Source of the DNA: Jannaschia pagri
Lineage (GTDB): Bacteria > Pseudomonadota > Alphaproteobacteria > Rhodobacterales > Rhodobacteraceae
NCBI RefSeq assembly: GCF_019655435.1
Contig: NZ_BPFH01000001.1
Location: forward strand, 744,001 to 808,000
Direction of reading: 5' to 3'
Length of the DNA: 64,000 nt
In this document: positions 16,365 through 26,765 of the stretch, piece by piece
How positions within the stretch are numbered: the stretch's first letter is position 1
Layout: every line of letters starts with the position of its first letter
The notes under the pieces: model-generated
What the model saw: the letters and a program-made list of their open reading frames with translations, nothing else
Told to the model about the DNA's origin: nothing
Databases searched by the model: none
Program-made: the position numbers and the translations under genes

Positions 16365-17968
16365 ACGGCGACCGAGGGCCGGGTCTCCAAATCGAAGGCC
16401 GCTGCCATCAATGCTTTGGTGTATGGATCCTTGGGCGCATCGAAAATCTGTTCGGCGTCGCCCTGCTCGATGACGTCGCCGCGCTTCATCACCATGACCT
16501 TATGGGACAACGCCCGCACAACGCGCAGGTCATGGCTGATGAACAGATACGCCAAGCCGTACCGTTTCTGCAGGTCCCGCAACAAATCAACAATTTGTAC
16601 CTGAACCGTCTGGTCGAGGGCGCTGGTGGGTTCATCCAAGACGACCAACTTGGGCCGCAAGATCATGGCCCGCGCAATGGCAATCCGTTGACGTTGCCCG
16701 CCCGAGAATTCGTGGGGATAGCGATCCATAGAGGCGGGGTCGATCCCTGTCTCGGCCAGCATGGCGGCCACCTGATCCCGCACAGGACGATCGTCACCGG
16801 TGTTATGCAGGCGCAACCCCTCGGCCACGATTTCAGCCACCGTCATCCGCGGGCTGAGCGAGCCATAGGGATCCTGGAACACAATCTGCATCTCTTGGCG
16901 CAGCGGCCTGAGGGCGCCCGATTTCAAACCGTCGATCCGCTTCCCATCGAAGGTGATGCCCCCTTCCGAGGCAATCAGGCGCATAATCGCCAAGGCGAGG
17001 GTCGTCTTGCCGGAGCCACTCTCACCGACGATGCCAACGGTCTCGCCGGTACGAACGGCCAGCGACGCATCGTTGACGGCCTTTACGTACCCCGCCGTGC
17101 GTTTCAGCAGCCCCGTTTTGATCGGGAACCAAACCTTAAGGTTTTCCGTCCGCGCCACCGGTGTGGCCGCGCCTGGGACCGGTTCTGGCATACCCGTCGG
17201 CTCGGCTGCCAAGAGCGTCTGGGTATAGGGATGCTGAGGCGCGTCGAAGATCTCCGCGACGGGTCCCGCCTCGACGATCTGCCCATGCTGCATCACGCAG
17301 ACCCGATCCGCAAAGCGCCGCACAATCCCCAGATCATGGGTGATGAAGAGCATCGACATGCCCTCAGAGGCTTTCAACTCGGCCAGGAGTTCCAGGATCT
17401 GGGCCTGGATCGTCACATCCAACGCCGTCGTCGGCTCATCGGCAATCAGCAGTTCGGGACCGTTGGCAAGCGCCATGGCAATCATCACCCGCTGCCTCTG
17501 CCCGCCGGACAGCTCATGGGGATAGGCCGTCAGCCGCCGCTCCGCATCCACGATCCCAACTTTACCCAGCAAGTCCAGAATACGCGCCCGGGCGGCTGCC
17601 CCCGCTAGGCCTTGGTGTAGCAGAAGGGACTCTGAGAGCTGCTTTTCAATGGTGTGTAGCGGGTTGAGCGAAGTCATCGGCTCCTGAAAGATGAAGCTGA
17701 TGTCGTTCCCCCGGACGCGGCGAAGGTCCTTCTCCGGCGCGCCGACCATCTCTGTCCCGTCGTAGGTGATCGAACCGGAGACCTCTGCGCTATCGGGCAG
17801 GAGCGAGACTGTGGACAGGGCCGAGACCGACTTGCCGGACCCGGATTCACCGACCAAGGCCACCGTCTCCCCCCGCTCCACCGAGAAAGAGATGCCCTTA
17901 ACAGCCTCGCTGCGCGCACCATCCTGGCGAAAGGAGATGCGCAGGTCCCGCACAGTCAGTAGGGTCAT
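16361..17968 (-). CDS. yejF: Peptide ABC transporter, double ATPase (YejF-like)
   Basis: 535 residues carrying two complete ABC cassettes. The first has Walker [10 protein letters not shown], signature LSGGQRQRV and Walker [13 protein letters not shown]; the second has [18 protein letters not shown] and [12 protein letters not shown]. The C-terminal tail after each cassette ([24 protein letters not shown]) is the oligopeptide/dipeptide-transporter extension. It powers the YejB/YejE channel. It lies 43 bp after yejE, with a hairpin in that gap, and overlaps the hydrolase gene. Confidence 0.93.
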   Translation of the reverse strand: MTLLTVRDLRISFRQDGARSEAVKGISFSVERGETVALVGESGSGKSVSALSTVSLLPDSAEVSGSITYDGTEMVGAPEKDLRRVRGNDISFIFQEPMTSLNPLHTIEKQLSESLLLHQGLAGAAARARILDLLGKVGIVDAERRLTAYPHELSGGQRQRVMIAMALANGPELLIADEPTTALDVTIQAQILELLAELKASEGMSMLFITHDLGIVRRFADRVCVMQHGQIVEAGPVAEIFDAPQHPYTQTLLAAEPTGMPEPVPGAATPVARTENLKVWFPIKTGLLKRTAGYVKAVNDASLAVRTGETVGIVGESGSGKTTLALAIMRLIASEGGITFDGKRIDGLKSGALRPLRQEMQIVFQDPYGSLSPRMTVAEIVAEGLRLHNTGDDRPVRDQVAAMLAETGIDPASMDRYPHEFSGGQRQRIAIARAMILRPKLVVLDEPTSALDQTVQVQIVDLLRDLQKRYGLAYLFISHDLRVVRALSHKVMVMKRGDVIEQGDAEQIFDAPKDPYTKALMAAAFDLETRPSVAV

Positions 17969-17985
17969 AGCGCCACCGTGCGGGG

Positions 17986-18005
17986 CGATTTTTCAGGAAA
18001 AATCG
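17986..18005. repeat. AT-rich hairpin between yejE and yejF
   Basis: CGATTTTTC-AG-GAAAAATCG, a perfect 9-bp stem with a two-base loop, inside the 43-bp gap. It resembles single units of the double stem-loops at 8322 and 58770. Inside an operon it could lower yejF expression relative to the permeases or stabilise the upstream mRNA. Confidence 0.65.
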
Positions 18006-18011
18006 TGCGCA

Positions 18012-19196
18012 TCACGAAAAGGTCTTTCTGGGGTCGAAGGCATCGCGGATCCCCTCGAAGATGAACACCAGCAGCGACAACATCACCGCAAAGGTGATGA
18101 ACGCCGTGAAGCCCAACCAAGGCGCTTGCAGGTTTTGTTTGGCTTGCAAGGTCATCTCGCCCAGGGACGGCGCCGAGGACGGCAGGCCAAAGCCGAGGAA
18201 GTCCAGACTGGCCAGACCTCCGATCACGCCGGTTACGATAAAGGGCAGCATGGTCAACGTCGCGACCATGGCATTGGGCAGAACGTGGCGGAACATGATG
18301 GTTGCGTTGCCCACGCCCAGGGCCCGCGCCGCGCGGACGTATTCAAAGTTGCGTGCCCGCAAGAACTCTGCCCGGACGACACCCACAAGGGCCGTCCATC
18401 CAAAAAGGGTCATCAACCCCACGAGGAGCCAGAAATTCATGGGAATAATCGCGGCCACGATGATGATAATGATCAGGCTGGGCAGCGACCCCCAGATCTC
18501 GATGATACGTTGGAACGTGAGATCCACCCAGCCGCCGAAATAGCCTTGCACGGCCCCTGCCGCGATCCCGATGATCGAGGTGAAGACCGTCACGAGCAGT
18601 GCAAAGGCCACGGACAGGCGAAAGCCATAGATCACCCGTGCGGCCACGTCGCGGGCCGTGTCGTCGGTGCCCAGGATATGCTCAGACGAGGGCGGGTGCG
18701 GCGCGGCGCCGGGGACATCGCTATTGGTGGTGTAATAATACCGGATCGGGGGCCAAAGCAGCCATCCCTGCTCCACCGCCTCACCGTTGAAGGCCCCCGT
18801 CTCCCGGACCTCGGCCATCACCTCTTCGGGGAAATCGAAGCAGTCTTCTAACCCGCCAGAGACGATCAAACACTCGACCTCCACATCCCGATAGGGCGCC
18901 TCGGTGCGGAAATCTCCGCCAAAGGCCGTTTCGGGGTAGAAGGTGAAGATCGGCGTATACAGGTCCCCGCGGTAGTTCACGAGGATTGGTTTTTCGTTGG
19001 CGATGAACTCGGCGAACAGGGATACACCGAACAAAACCAGGAAGATCCAGAGCGACCAGAACGCCCGGCCATTGCGGCGGAAGTTGCGCCACCTCCTTTG
19101 GTTCAGTGGCGACAACCACCGGCTTTTGTCGGCGGTTTCCGGAGCGGGCGCGGCGGGGGCCTGCACCTCAGGCGGGTTTGTGATGCGCTCGGCCAT
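18012..19196 (-). CDS. yejE: Peptide ABC transporter permease (YejE-like)
   Basis: 394 residues. A cytoplasmic N-terminus precedes one membrane helix (FWSLWIFLVLFGVSLFAEF). A long periplasmic loop contains C-x(n)-C (ECLIVSGGLEDCFDF). Five further helices form the BPD_transp_1 domain, with the ATPase-contact (EAA-like) loop ALGVGNATIMFRHVLPNAM. ATG 19196 lies directly after the yejB stop codon. Forms the inner-membrane pore with YejB. Confidence 0.92.
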   Translation of the reverse strand: MAERITNPPEVQAPAAPAPETADKSRWLSPLNQRRWRNFRRNGRAFWSLWIFLVLFGVSLFAEFIANEKPILVNYRGDLYTPIFTFYPETAFGGDFRTEAPYRDVEVECLIVSGGLEDCFDFPEEVMAEVRETGAFNGEAVEQGWLLWPPIRYYYTTNSDVPGAAPHPPSSEHILGTDDTARDVAARVIYGFRLSVAFALLVTVFTSIIGIAAGAVQGYFGGWVDLTFQRIIEIWGSLPSLIIIIIVAAIIPMNFWLLVGLMTLFGWTALVGVVRAEFLRARNFEYVRAARALGVGNATIMFRHVLPNAMVATLTMLPFIVTGVIGGLASLDFLGFGLPSSAPSLGEMTLQAKQNLQAPWLGFTAFITFAVMLSLLVFIFEGIRDAFDPRKTFS

Positions 19197-19197
19197 C

Positions 19198-20277
19198 TCA
19201 GGTCTCCCGCGTCTCAAAGTCGATGCGCGGATCGACCAATACGTAGGTCAGGTCCGTCAGTAGACCGACCACCAACCCGATCAGCGAGAAGGCAAACAGG
19301 GTCCCAAACATCACCGGGTAGTCCCGGTTCACTGTGGCCTCAAAGATCAGCCGCCCAAGGCCATCGAGCGAGAAAATCGTCTCGATAATCAGCGAGCCGC
19401 CGAAGAAGACCGCCACGAAGAGGGCCGGAAAACCCGAGATCACGATCAACATCGCGTTGCGGAAGACATGCCCATACAGCACCCGCCCTTCGGTCAGACC
19501 CTTGGCTTTGGCAGTCACGACGTATTGCTTGCGGATTTCGTCCAGGAAGGAGTTCTTGGTCAGCAAGGTCAGACCCGCAAAGGCCGATATGGTCGAGGCC
19601 AGGACCGGCAGCGTGATGTGCCACAGGTAATCCAGCACCTTGCCGATCAAACTCAGATCCTCCCATCCAGGCGAGGTCAGGCCACGCAGGGGGAAGATCT
19701 GAAAATACGACCCGCCTGCAAATAACACCAGAAGCAGGATCGCGAACAGAAACCCGGGAATCGCATAGGCGACAATCACCACGCCAGAGGTCCAGGTGTC
19801 AAAGCTTGACCCGTCCCGCACCGCTTTCCGAATGCCCAAGGGGATCGAGATCAGATAGGCGAACAGGGTCGTCCACAGTCCCAGCGTGATCGAGACCGGC
19901 ATCTTCTCGATCACCAGGTCCACGACACTGATCGAGCGGAAATAGCTCTCACCGAAATCGAACCGGGCGTAGTCCCACATCATGTTCAAGAAGCGCTCCA
20001 ACGGCGGCTTGTCGAAGCCGAACTGCGCCTCCAACTCGTCGATGAACTCCTGCGGCAACCCTTGTGCGCCGGTGTAGCCGCTGGTGTTGCCCCGATCCTG
20101 AATTTCAGAGGCGGCGCCCGAAAAGCTGTCGAAGGCGTCGCCGCCGCCCTCCAGTTGAGCCAACACCTGTTCGACGGGCCCACCGGGGACGAATTGGATC
20201 AGGGCGAAGTTGATGACCATGATCCCGATCAGCGTCGGGATGATCAGCAGCAGGCGCCGGAGGATATAGGCCGCCAC
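19198..20277 (-). CDS. yejB: Peptide ABC transporter permease (YejB-like)
   Basis: 359 residues, GTG start one base after the yejA stop. The first helix ([22 protein letters not shown]) and the following FVPGGPVEQ segment are typical of DppB/OppB-type permeases. Further helices end in the EAA-like loop [21 protein letters not shown] and the conserved terminal [24 protein letters not shown]. An upstream extension of the open frame overlaps yejA and was rejected. Confidence 0.92.
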   Translation of the reverse strand: MAAYILRRLLLIIPTLIGIMVINFALIQFVPGGPVEQVLAQLEGGGDAFDSFSGAASEIQDRGNTSGYTGAQGLPQEFIDELEAQFGFDKPPLERFLNMMWDYARFDFGESYFRSISVVDLVIEKMPVSITLGLWTTLFAYLISIPLGIRKAVRDGSSFDTWTSGVVIVAYAIPGFLFAILLLVLFAGGSYFQIFPLRGLTSPGWEDLSLIGKVLDYLWHITLPVLASTISAFAGLTLLTKNSFLDEIRKQYVVTAKAKGLTEGRVLYGHVFRNAMLIVISGFPALFVAVFFGGSLIIETIFSLDGLGRLIFEATVNRDYPVMFGTLFAFSLIGLVVGLLTDLTYVLVDPRIDFETRET

Positions 20278-20278
20278 C

Positions 20279-22144
20279 TCAGAGCGCCCCGGAGGCTTCC
20301 AATGCGGCGGCGGCCTCGGCGTCCTGCCACCAGAAATCAATCATACCCGGCGCCAGGGGCGGGATCTCTTCGGGGTGGCGATACATGTCCCAATAGGCGA
20401 CCCAATGTTCGGCGTTCCCCCATTGCGGGATCCAGAACCCTTGGGCGCGCAGCACCCGATCAAGGGCGCGGGTGCGCCCGTGCAGGGTCGGCAGATCTTC
20501 GGCCTGGATGACCAGATCAACCAAACGGTCCACGGCAGGGTCCGCTAGCCCCATGATGTTGCGGCTGCTATCGGCCGCCGTCTCGGAGCCGAACCATTGC
20601 TTCAAGCCTGTCCCCGGTTCAAACCCCTGCCCCAGGACCTGGTTCGTCAGATCCCAGTCCCCGCTGCGGCGGCGTTCGATGTACTGGGCGCGGTCGATCC
20701 GCTCCAACCGCGCATCCACGCCGATGGCGCGCAGGTTTTCAACGAATGGGTTCACGATGCGGTCGTAGGTCGGGTTGAACTGGATGATGACCAGTTCCAT
20801 CGTCTCGCCTGCAGCGTTCCGCAACATGCCGTCGTTGCCCGTCTCCCACCCGGCTTCCGCCATGAGGCGGAGGGCCGCGCGGCGGCTCCGACGGTCGGGC
20901 TGATTGCTGGCGGCGGTGTTAGCGGGCGGCAGAACAGCCTCATCGGTCAGGATCGACGCGTCGAGCAGACCCTCTTCCACAAGCGGGGCGAGCAGAGCCG
21001 TTTCATCAACCCCAGGCACGCCCTTGGCTTCCATCTCGGATCCGCCCCAAAAGCTGGTCGGTCGGGTGTAGAGGCCGTAGAACAATGTCTCGTTCGACCA
21101 CTCAAAATTGAACATCATCCGCACCGCGTCGCGCACGCGGGGGTCGTCCCATTTGCCGTTCTTGAGGTTGAACACAAAGCCCTGGGCGGAGGAGATATTC
21201 CCGTCCTCCAACGTCGCCTTGATCACGTCGCCCCGCGTGACCGCAGGCACATCATAGGCCGTGGCCCATTCCTTGGACGACGTCTCGATTCGCATCGTGT
21301 ATTCGCCCGCAAAAAACGCCTGGAGCGCGGCCGTGTTGTCCCCGAAGTACTCGTAGCGGATGCTGTCGAAGTTGTGGCGCCCCTGGTTGATCGGCAGATC
21401 AGCGCCCCACCAATTTGGGTTCCGCGTATAGGTCAGCGATCGGCCCACATCGAAGTCACCGACGATATAGGGACCCGTTCCCATGAAGGGCACCAGAGTC
21501 GACTCGTCGATGCGCGCGCCCGTTTCCTCGAACCATGCTTTGGAAAACGGGTTCCAGATCCCGACAATGCCGACGCGATCCCGCTTCGGCGCGGCTTCGT
21601 TGAACTCAAAGCGGACCTGGTAAGGACCGGTTTGCTCGATGGATTTGAAATACCCTTCGACCACGTTCCTGAACTCGGGCAGGCCCTGCTCCAGGAAGAT
21701 ATCGACCGTGAATTTCAGGTCTTCAGCGGTCATGGGCGACCCGTCGGCAAAGGTCACGTCTTCGCGCAAGTTGACCGTGACGAAGGACAGATCCTCCGGA
21801 TATTCGATCGTCGTGCAGAGATAACAATAGACCGCATAGGGGTCGTCGGCGGCGGCAATGAAGAGATCCTCGTAAAGGACCGTCGTGCCCGTCGCCACGT
21901 TTCCGTTGCGCGTATAAAGGTTGAAGCTGTCGTAATTGCCCAGCGCGTGAAGGCTGATCTCACCGCCCTTGGGCGCGTCCAGGTTGACGTAGGAGAACGG
22001 CTCACCCGGTCCGTATTTCAACGTGCCAAAGTTGCTGTAGCCGTGACTGACGGTGACGTCTTGCGCCCCCGCCAAACCGGCGGAGCCAAAGGCAAGCGCG
22101 GCGGTCGCAACGGCGGTCAGGGGCAACTTGGGCCGACGGATCAT
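20279..22144 (-). CDS. yejA: Periplasmic peptide-binding protein (YejA-like, SBP family 5)
   Basis: 621 residues including a signal peptide ([20 protein letters not shown], cut likely after GAQ). SBP_bac_5 landmarks include [25 protein letters not shown] and [29 protein letters not shown], plus the YejA-like start [24 protein letters not shown] 22144 follows GGAGG at good distance. First gene of yejABEF, an importer for oligopeptides that in enterobacteria also takes up microcin C. Ligand here is unknown. The 22145-22295 stretch upstream contains the promoter, not resolved by eye. Confidence 0.92.
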   Translation of the reverse strand: MIRRPKLPLTAVATAALAFGSAGLAGAQDVTVSHGYSNFGTLKYGPGEPFSYVNLDAPKGGEISLHALGNYDSFNLYTRNGNVATGTTVLYEDLFIAAADDPYAVYCYLCTTIEYPEDLSFVTVNLREDVTFADGSPMTAEDLKFTVDIFLEQGLPEFRNVVEGYFKSIEQTGPYQVRFEFNEAAPKRDRVGIVGIWNPFSKAWFEETGARIDESTLVPFMGTGPYIVGDFDVGRSLTYTRNPNWWGADLPINQGRHNFDSIRYEYFGDNTAALQAFFAGEYTMRIETSSKEWATAYDVPAVTRGDVIKATLEDGNISSAQGFVFNLKNGKWDDPRVRDAVRMMFNFEWSNETLFYGLYTRPTSFWGGSEMEAKGVPGVDETALLAPLVEEGLLDASILTDEAVLPPANTAASNQPDRRSRRAALRLMAEAGWETGNDGMLRNAAGETMELVIIQFNPTYDRIVNPFVENLRAIGVDARLERIDRAQYIERRRSGDWDLTNQVLGQGFEPGTGLKQWFGSETAADSSRNIMGLADPAVDRLVDLVIQAEDLPTLHGRTRALDRVLRAQGFWIPQWGNAEHWVAYWDMYRHPEEIPPLAPGMIDFWWQDAEAAAALEASGAL

Positions 22145-22295
22145 GGGCAAACCTCCCTCCAGGAACTCCGAATCAGGTAACGAGCCTATGCCGTCTTGTT
22201 CAAGGGCTGTCCCGCTCCTCCCACAGATTTAGGCCAACCAACCGTCAGGAAAAGCGCATGTCGCGCACACGTGAGGGGTTGGTGACCTCCACAGC

Positions 22296-22320
22296 AAAAG
22301 GCCGCCCGAAAGGGGCGGCC
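22296..22320 (-). terminator. Intrinsic terminator of the cytochrome c gene
   Basis: On the minus strand GGCCGCCC-CTTTC-GGGCGGCC is followed by TTTT. The stem has eight GC pairs. It begins about 28 bp after the stop codon of the cytochrome gene at 22348. Confidence 0.88.
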
Positions 22321-22347
22321 AAACGGGCGGTTTCTCGTCTGCTGGCG

Positions 22348-22860
22348 TCAGTTAAACGTCGCGAGGTAGGCAATCAGGTTTGCACGATCTTCCACGTCGC
22401 CCATGCCGCGATAGGCCATCTTGGTGCCCTGGGCATAGCCACGGGGGTTTTCCAAGAAACCAGACAGGTTCTCCGGCGTCCAATCGCCGTCCATGGTCGC
22501 CAGAACTTCGGAATAAGCATAGCCGTCAACGGCACCCTTATCGCGGCCAACGACACCGTGCAGGTAAGGGCCGGTGCCGTTCACGCCAGGCTCCAACACG
22601 TGGCAGGCGGAACACTGACGCCACAGGCGCTCACCCGCGTCGGCGGAGGCGTTCACGTAGACCTCCTCAAAAGGAACTGCTTCTTCTTCCTCGACTGGCG
22701 CGCTGCTGTCGGCCACTTCGATGGCATAGCCCATGGCATGGTCTTCACCGTGGTGGCCGCCCACGTGGTACAGTTCTTCTGACGCCCAGGCGCCCAGCAG
22801 GAACACCAGCAGCGCTCCGCAGAAGGCTCCGCCTGCCTTGGTGATCGTCATGGTATCCAT
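22348..22860 (-). CDS. Membrane-anchored c-type cytochrome (CycM / cytochrome c552-like)
   Basis: 170 residues. An N-terminal uncleaved helix (GAFCGALLVFLLGAWASEEL) anchors it; an acidic Glu-rich linker (EVADSSAPVEEEEAVPFEE) follows. The class I cytochrome c domain has the haem motif C83-S-A-C86-H87 and the axial Met in GTKMAYRG. This plan matches the cytochromes that carry electrons from the bc1 complex to the aa3 oxidase in Paracoccus and Rhodobacter. Start at the first of two nearby ATGs (22860 or 22851); ribosome site GAGG. Single-gene unit with its own terminator. Confidence 0.93.
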   Translation of the reverse strand: MDTMTITKAGGAFCGALLVFLLGAWASEELYHVGGHHGEDHAMGYAIEVADSSAPVEEEEAVPFEEVYVNASADAGERLWRQCSACHVLEPGVNGTGPYLHGVVGRDKGAVDGYAYSEVLATMDGDWTPENLSGFLENPRGYAQGTKMAYRGMGDVEDRANLIAYLATFN

Positions 22861-22993
22861 ACGTGGCCTCGTTCGCTTCGGTCCCCGCCGTCGTGCGGGA
22901 TGGTCTCTCAGGTCGCGCGTATGTATGTGCTTTCGACACGCGGACGCAAGTCATACCGCTTGCGACCAAACGCGCAGTTGTTTCGGGGGGTCC

Positions 22994-23845
22994 ATGACCG
23001 CAGCCATCGCATTCCAAGGGGAACTCGGCGCCTATTCCCACCAGGCCTGTTTCGAGGCGCGGCCCGACCACACGCCCCTGCCCTGCCCGACGTTCGAGGA
23101 TGCCATCGAGGCCGTCCGCACCGGTCGCGCTGAGCTGGCCATGCTGCCGGTCGAGAACTCCACCTACGGGCGGGTGGCGGACATGCACAGCCTGCTGCCC
23201 CATTCCGGCCTGCACATCATCGAAGAGGCCTTCGTGCGGGTGCACATCAACCTGCTGGCGGTCCCGGGAACAACCATCGACCAGGTGCAGATTGCGCAAT
23301 CCCACACCGTGCTTCTGGGGCAGTGCCGTGACTTCCTGACGGACCACGGCATCCGCCCTCGGGTGGGCGCCGACACCGCCGGGTCGGCCCAGCAGATCGC
23401 AAGGCTCGGCGACCCCGCCCAGGCCGCCTTGGCGTCAGAAATGGCGGGACAGATCTATGGCCTCGACGTCTTGGCCCGCCACATCGAGGATCATGACCGC
23501 AACACCACGCGCTTCCTCATCATGTCAGGGACACCCCAGCGCCCAGCCCCAGGGTCCGGCCCGATCAAGACGACGTTCGTGTTCCGCGTCCGCAACATCC
23601 CCGCCGCGCTCTACAAGGCTATGGGCGGGTTTGCGACCAATGGCGTGAACATGACCAAGCTGGAAAGCTACATGGTCGACGGTCAGTTTACGGCCACCCA
23701 GTTCTATGCCGATATCGAAGGCCACCCCGACGATGCCCCCGTCGCCCGCGCCTTGGAGGAGCTGTCGTATTTCACGTCGTCCTTGGACATTCTTGGCGTC
23801 TACCCCGCCGACCCCGATCATTTCGACGGCGGCACCCCGAGTTGA
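22994..23845 (+). CDS. pheA: Prephenate dehydratase
   Basis: Converts prephenate to phenylpyruvate in phenylalanine synthesis. The catalytic domain starts IAFQGELGAYSHQA, contains the substrate-site AMLPVENSTYGRVADMHSLL, and has the catalytic region DHDRNTTRFLIM. A C-terminal ACT domain (FVFRVRNIPAALYKAMGGFATNGVNMTKLES) allows allosteric control by phenylalanine. There is no chorismate mutase domain. 283 residues from ATG 22994, preceded by GGGGGG. Divergent from the cytochrome gene. Confidence 0.95.
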   Translation: MTAAIAFQGELGAYSHQACFEARPDHTPLPCPTFEDAIEAVRTGRAELAMLPVENSTYGRVADMHSLLPHSGLHIIEEAFVRVHINLLAVPGTTIDQVQIAQSHTVLLGQCRDFLTDHGIRPRVGADTAGSAQQIARLGDPAQAALASEMAGQIYGLDVLARHIEDHDRNTTRFLIMSGTPQRPAPGSGPIKTTFVFRVRNIPAALYKAMGGFATNGVNMTKLESYMVDGQFTATQFYADIEGHPDDAPVARALEELSYFTSSLDILGVYPADPDHFDGGTPS

Positions 23846-23887
23846 GGCCACCGCCAAGGACATCCGTCAGGATGGACGCGGCGCCCC

Positions 23888-24349
23888 TCAGGCGGCGGCG
23901 CCCGTCTCAACGTTGCGCGCGAAGGTAGCGATGCGCGTCTTGTAGCGCTTGGCCAGCACTTGCCGCCCCAATTTTGCCGATTGCAAAATCAACCGCGCGG
24001 CCAGCGTCCGGGCCTTGGCATCGGTCGTCACTGTCATCCGCGTGCGTGTGGCCGACACCGTCACCAAGGCCACATCAACCGTGATCGCCATGCCATTGGT
24101 CTGGGCTTCCATCTCCAGGTGATGACCAGGGGCATCCAAGGACAGGATCGAGACATTTGCCTTGCGCGTCTTGCCGTTGAATTCCACCTGGCCCACCCAA
24201 GTCGTCGCGGGCGTCACAGGACCTTGCGGAGTCCGGGTCACGCTGCCCGCGCGAGCCGAGATACGGGCTTCAAACCCGTCGAAATCGGTGACCCGGCGCC
24301 AAACCACATCCATCGGCGCGGCAATTTCTTCGGTGGCAACGAACTTCAT
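23888..24349 (-). CDS. SRPBCC (START-like/CoxG-like) family protein
   Basis: 153 residues with the START/SRPBCC beginning MKFVATEEIAAPMDVVWRRVTDFDGFE and the closing long helix (ARTLAARLILQSAKLGRQVLAKRYKTRI). Members bind hydrophobic ligands in a cavity. No catalytic residues can be assigned. No membrane segment. Convergent with pheA. Function unknown. Confidence 0.75.
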   Translation of the reverse strand: MKFVATEEIAAPMDVVWRRVTDFDGFEARISARAGSVTRTPQGPVTPATTWVGQVEFNGKTRKANVSILSLDAPGHHLEMEAQTNGMAITVDVALVTVSATRTRMTVTTDAKARTLAARLILQSAKLGRQVLAKRYKTRIATFARNVETGAAA

Positions 24350-24430
24350 TCTCTCTCAACTCCCGTAATCCCGTCCCCTAGTGCCGTCCCCCGGTGGACA
24401 GGTCAATGAAACCGGGCGGCAGCGCACCAA

Positions 24431-25372
24431 TCACGTCAAACGATCCGCCAACCAAGCCTCCAACAGAAAGCGTGCGATGGCCCCCTTGCGCGCGGGCGTC
24501 ACCGTAGGATGGGTGCCCGCAAAGACCGACAGGACCTCGGACCGGTCCAGCCAGATGGCCTCGGCAATCTCTTCCTCGTCCACGGTGATCTCTTCGGTGA
24601 TCGCCTCGCCATGGGCGCCCAACATGAGAGAGCCGGGAAACGGCCAGGGCTGACTGGCCAGATAGCGCACAGGTCCCACGCGCACGCCCGTCTCCTCCCA
24701 GACTTCGCGGCGCACCGCCCCCTCCATGGTCTCACCCGGTTCCATGAAACCTGCGAGGCAGGAAAAGAACCCCTCGGGCCATCCATGGGACCGTCCCAAC
24801 AGAACGCGGTCGCCCCGGGTGATCAACATGATGACCACTGGATCGGTGCGAGGGAAATGGCTGCGCCCACAGGATCCGCAGGCCCGCATCCAACCCGCCT
24901 TGCCTGGGGTCGTCTCCGCCCCGCAATTGGAACAAAAGCGGTGGGTGCGGTGCCATTCCAAAGCGCCTTTGGCAGTCGCCGCGATCTCCGCGTCCAAGGC
25001 GCTCATCTGGGTCATGGTCGCGCGCAACTCCACAAAGGCGCTGCCCGGCGGCAGATCCGGGTGGCTCTGCTCGCTGGGGTCGAGGAAGGCGCCAAGGGTG
25101 TCATCCGCGCCCTCCACCTCCAGGGCCGAGACGTCACGCGCCCAGATCGCGGCACCCTCCACCTCACCGACGAAAACCGGTGGGTCAAACGCGTCGAACG
25201 CCGATCCATCCAGGAGTTGCAACGCCCCGCGCGAGCGATCCAACAGCGGCTTGCCCCGCCACAGCAGCAAAGTCCGCACCGGCAGGGCCGCCAATTGGTC
25301 GGGATGGCGCCGCAAATCCTCCGCTCGGTTCAGGCCCCCGCCCCCGAACGTCACCGTTTCCGCCTGTCTCAT
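24431..25372 (-). CDS. nudC: NADH pyrophosphatase / Nudix hydrolase (NudC)
   Basis: 313 residues with three NudC parts: an N-terminal NUDIX-like domain, a zinc ribbon (FCSNC... followed by ACGSCG, four Cys), and the Nudix box GFMEPGETMEGAVRREVWEETGV. The NudC marker after the box reads SQPWPFPGSLMLG, i.e. SQPWPFPxS. Cleaves NADH/NAD to NMN(H) and AMP, and in Escherichia coli removes NAD caps from RNA. Start at 25372 (ATG). Divergent from the ABC transporter operon. Confidence 0.95.
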   Translation of the reverse strand: MRQAETVTFGGGGLNRAEDLRRHPDQLAALPVRTLLLWRGKPLLDRSRGALQLLDGSAFDAFDPPVFVGEVEGAAIWARDVSALEVEGADDTLGAFLDPSEQSHPDLPPGSAFVELRATMTQMSALDAEIAATAKGALEWHRTHRFCSNCGAETTPGKAGWMRACGSCGRSHFPRTDPVVIMLITRGDRVLLGRSHGWPEGFFSCLAGFMEPGETMEGAVRREVWEETGVRVGPVRYLASQPWPFPGSLMLGAHGEAITEEITVDEEEIAEAIWLDRSEVLSVFAGTHPTVTPARKGAIARFLLEAWLADRLT

Positions 25373-25580
25373 GGAGCCCCCGTCGTACCCTACCGCCCCG
25401 GCTTATGCTGCACGCGGCCAGAGGCATAGCCCCCACACCGCCCAACTTTTCAGCAATCCGCCCAAGAAATGATTGATGCGCCGCCCCGAAGTGATGCAGC
25501 CTGCCGCCCGTGACGGACGCCCCTGGCACTCGGGGCAGAGGCCTAAGCAAATCAGGCGTCCGAACAGATGGGGAGAGATC

Positions 25581-26594
25581 ATGTTCAATCGTTTCGCCGG
25601 TTTTGCCGTCGGTCTTGTTATGGCTGCGCCAGCCTTCGCCGACGGCCATGCCACCGCCATGCCCTTCGCCCTCGATTGGAAGTTCGAGGGACCCAGCGCC
25701 GCTTACTTCGCCGCCATCGACAACGGCCATTTCGAGGCCCAAGGCCTTTCGGTCGAGATCAGCGCGGGCCAAGGCTCCCTCGATGCGATTCCGAAGGTGG
25801 CCACCGGCGCCTTTCCCGTGGGCTTCGCGGACATCAACAGCCTGGTGAAGTTCCTCGACCAGAACCCCGGCGCGCCGGTGACGGCCGTCATGATGGTCTA
25901 CGACAAGCCACCCTTCGCCATCGTCGGTCGCAAGAGCCAGGGCATCACCGGCGTTGCCGACCTGGAAGGCAGCGTCCTCGGCGCCCCGCCCCCCGACGGC
26001 GCCTGGGCCCAGTTCCCGATCTTTGCCGCCGAAAACGGCCTGGATGTGGACAAAATCACGGTAGAGCCTGTGGGCTTCCCCACGCGGGAGCCGATGCTGG
26101 CCTCGGGTGAGGTGGATTCGGTCACCGGCTTCAGCTTTTCGTCCTACCTCAACCTGGTGCGCCTGGGCGTGGCAGAAGATGATATCACGACCATCCTGAT
26201 GGCCGATAACGGTGTCGACCTCTACGGCAACGCCATCATCGTGAACACCGACTTCGCCGCCGAAAACGCCGAGGCCGTCACCGGGTTCCTGACCGCCGTC
26301 GCCGCCGGTTGGAAGGACGTCATCGCCGACCCTGCCATGGGCGCTGCCGCCGTGATCGCCCGCAACCCCGCCGCGGACGTCGCGCTGGAAGAACGCCGCC
26401 TGCAACTGGCCATCGATGCCAACGTCCTGACCGACTACGTCATGGAAAACGGCATGGGCGCCATCGACGCCGACCGTATGGCCAGCGCGCTGGAGCAGAC
26501 CAAGCTGGTCTATGAGTTCCAGTCGGAGCCGGACATGGGCACGATCTTCGACGACAGCTTCCTGCCCGAAGCCGCGGCGCGGATGCTCAAGTAA
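25581..26594 (+). CDS. ABC transporter substrate-binding protein, NMT1/THI5-like
   Basis: 337 residues with signal peptide (GFAVGLVMAAPAFA). The mature part begins with the NMT1-type LDWKFEGPSAAYFAAIDNGHFEAQGLSVE and contains the ligand-site KVATGAFPVGFADINSLVKF. ATG 25581 follows GGGAGAG. It heads a three-gene importer with the ATPase at 26766 and the permease at 27545. Relatives bind thiamine precursors, taurine, sulfonates, nitrate or riboflavin. The ligand is not determined; the convergent neighbour is a gamma-butyrobetaine-hydroxylase-like dioxygenase. The gap 26595-26765 holds no recognised feature. Confidence 0.88.
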   Translation: MFNRFAGFAVGLVMAAPAFADGHATAMPFALDWKFEGPSAAYFAAIDNGHFEAQGLSVEISAGQGSLDAIPKVATGAFPVGFADINSLVKFLDQNPGAPVTAVMMVYDKPPFAIVGRKSQGITGVADLEGSVLGAPPPDGAWAQFPIFAAENGLDVDKITVEPVGFPTREPMLASGEVDSVTGFSFSSYLNLVRLGVAEDDITTILMADNGVDLYGNAIIVNTDFAAENAEAVTGFLTAVAAGWKDVIADPAMGAAAVIARNPAADVALEERRLQLAIDANVLTDYVMENGMGAIDADRMASALEQTKLVYEFQSEPDMGTIFDDSFLPEAAARMLK

Positions 26595-26765
26595 GCGGTC
26601 CGCCGTCCTTAAACCCGATCCCGAGGGACCTCTCACGAGGCCCTCTCAGGTCTCGGATCCACGGACGCCCCCAATGCAACCCGCCCCGGCCCCGCGCCGG
26701 GGCCCCGCCGCCACAGGGCACCGCCCCCATCAGAGGTCCCGGCGCAAGGCCGGGACGCGCCGTCC

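Noticed and set aside
20597-22180. 527-codon plus-strand frame over yejA
   Set aside because: Antisense shadow of the peptide-binding protein, with no ribosome site or domain.
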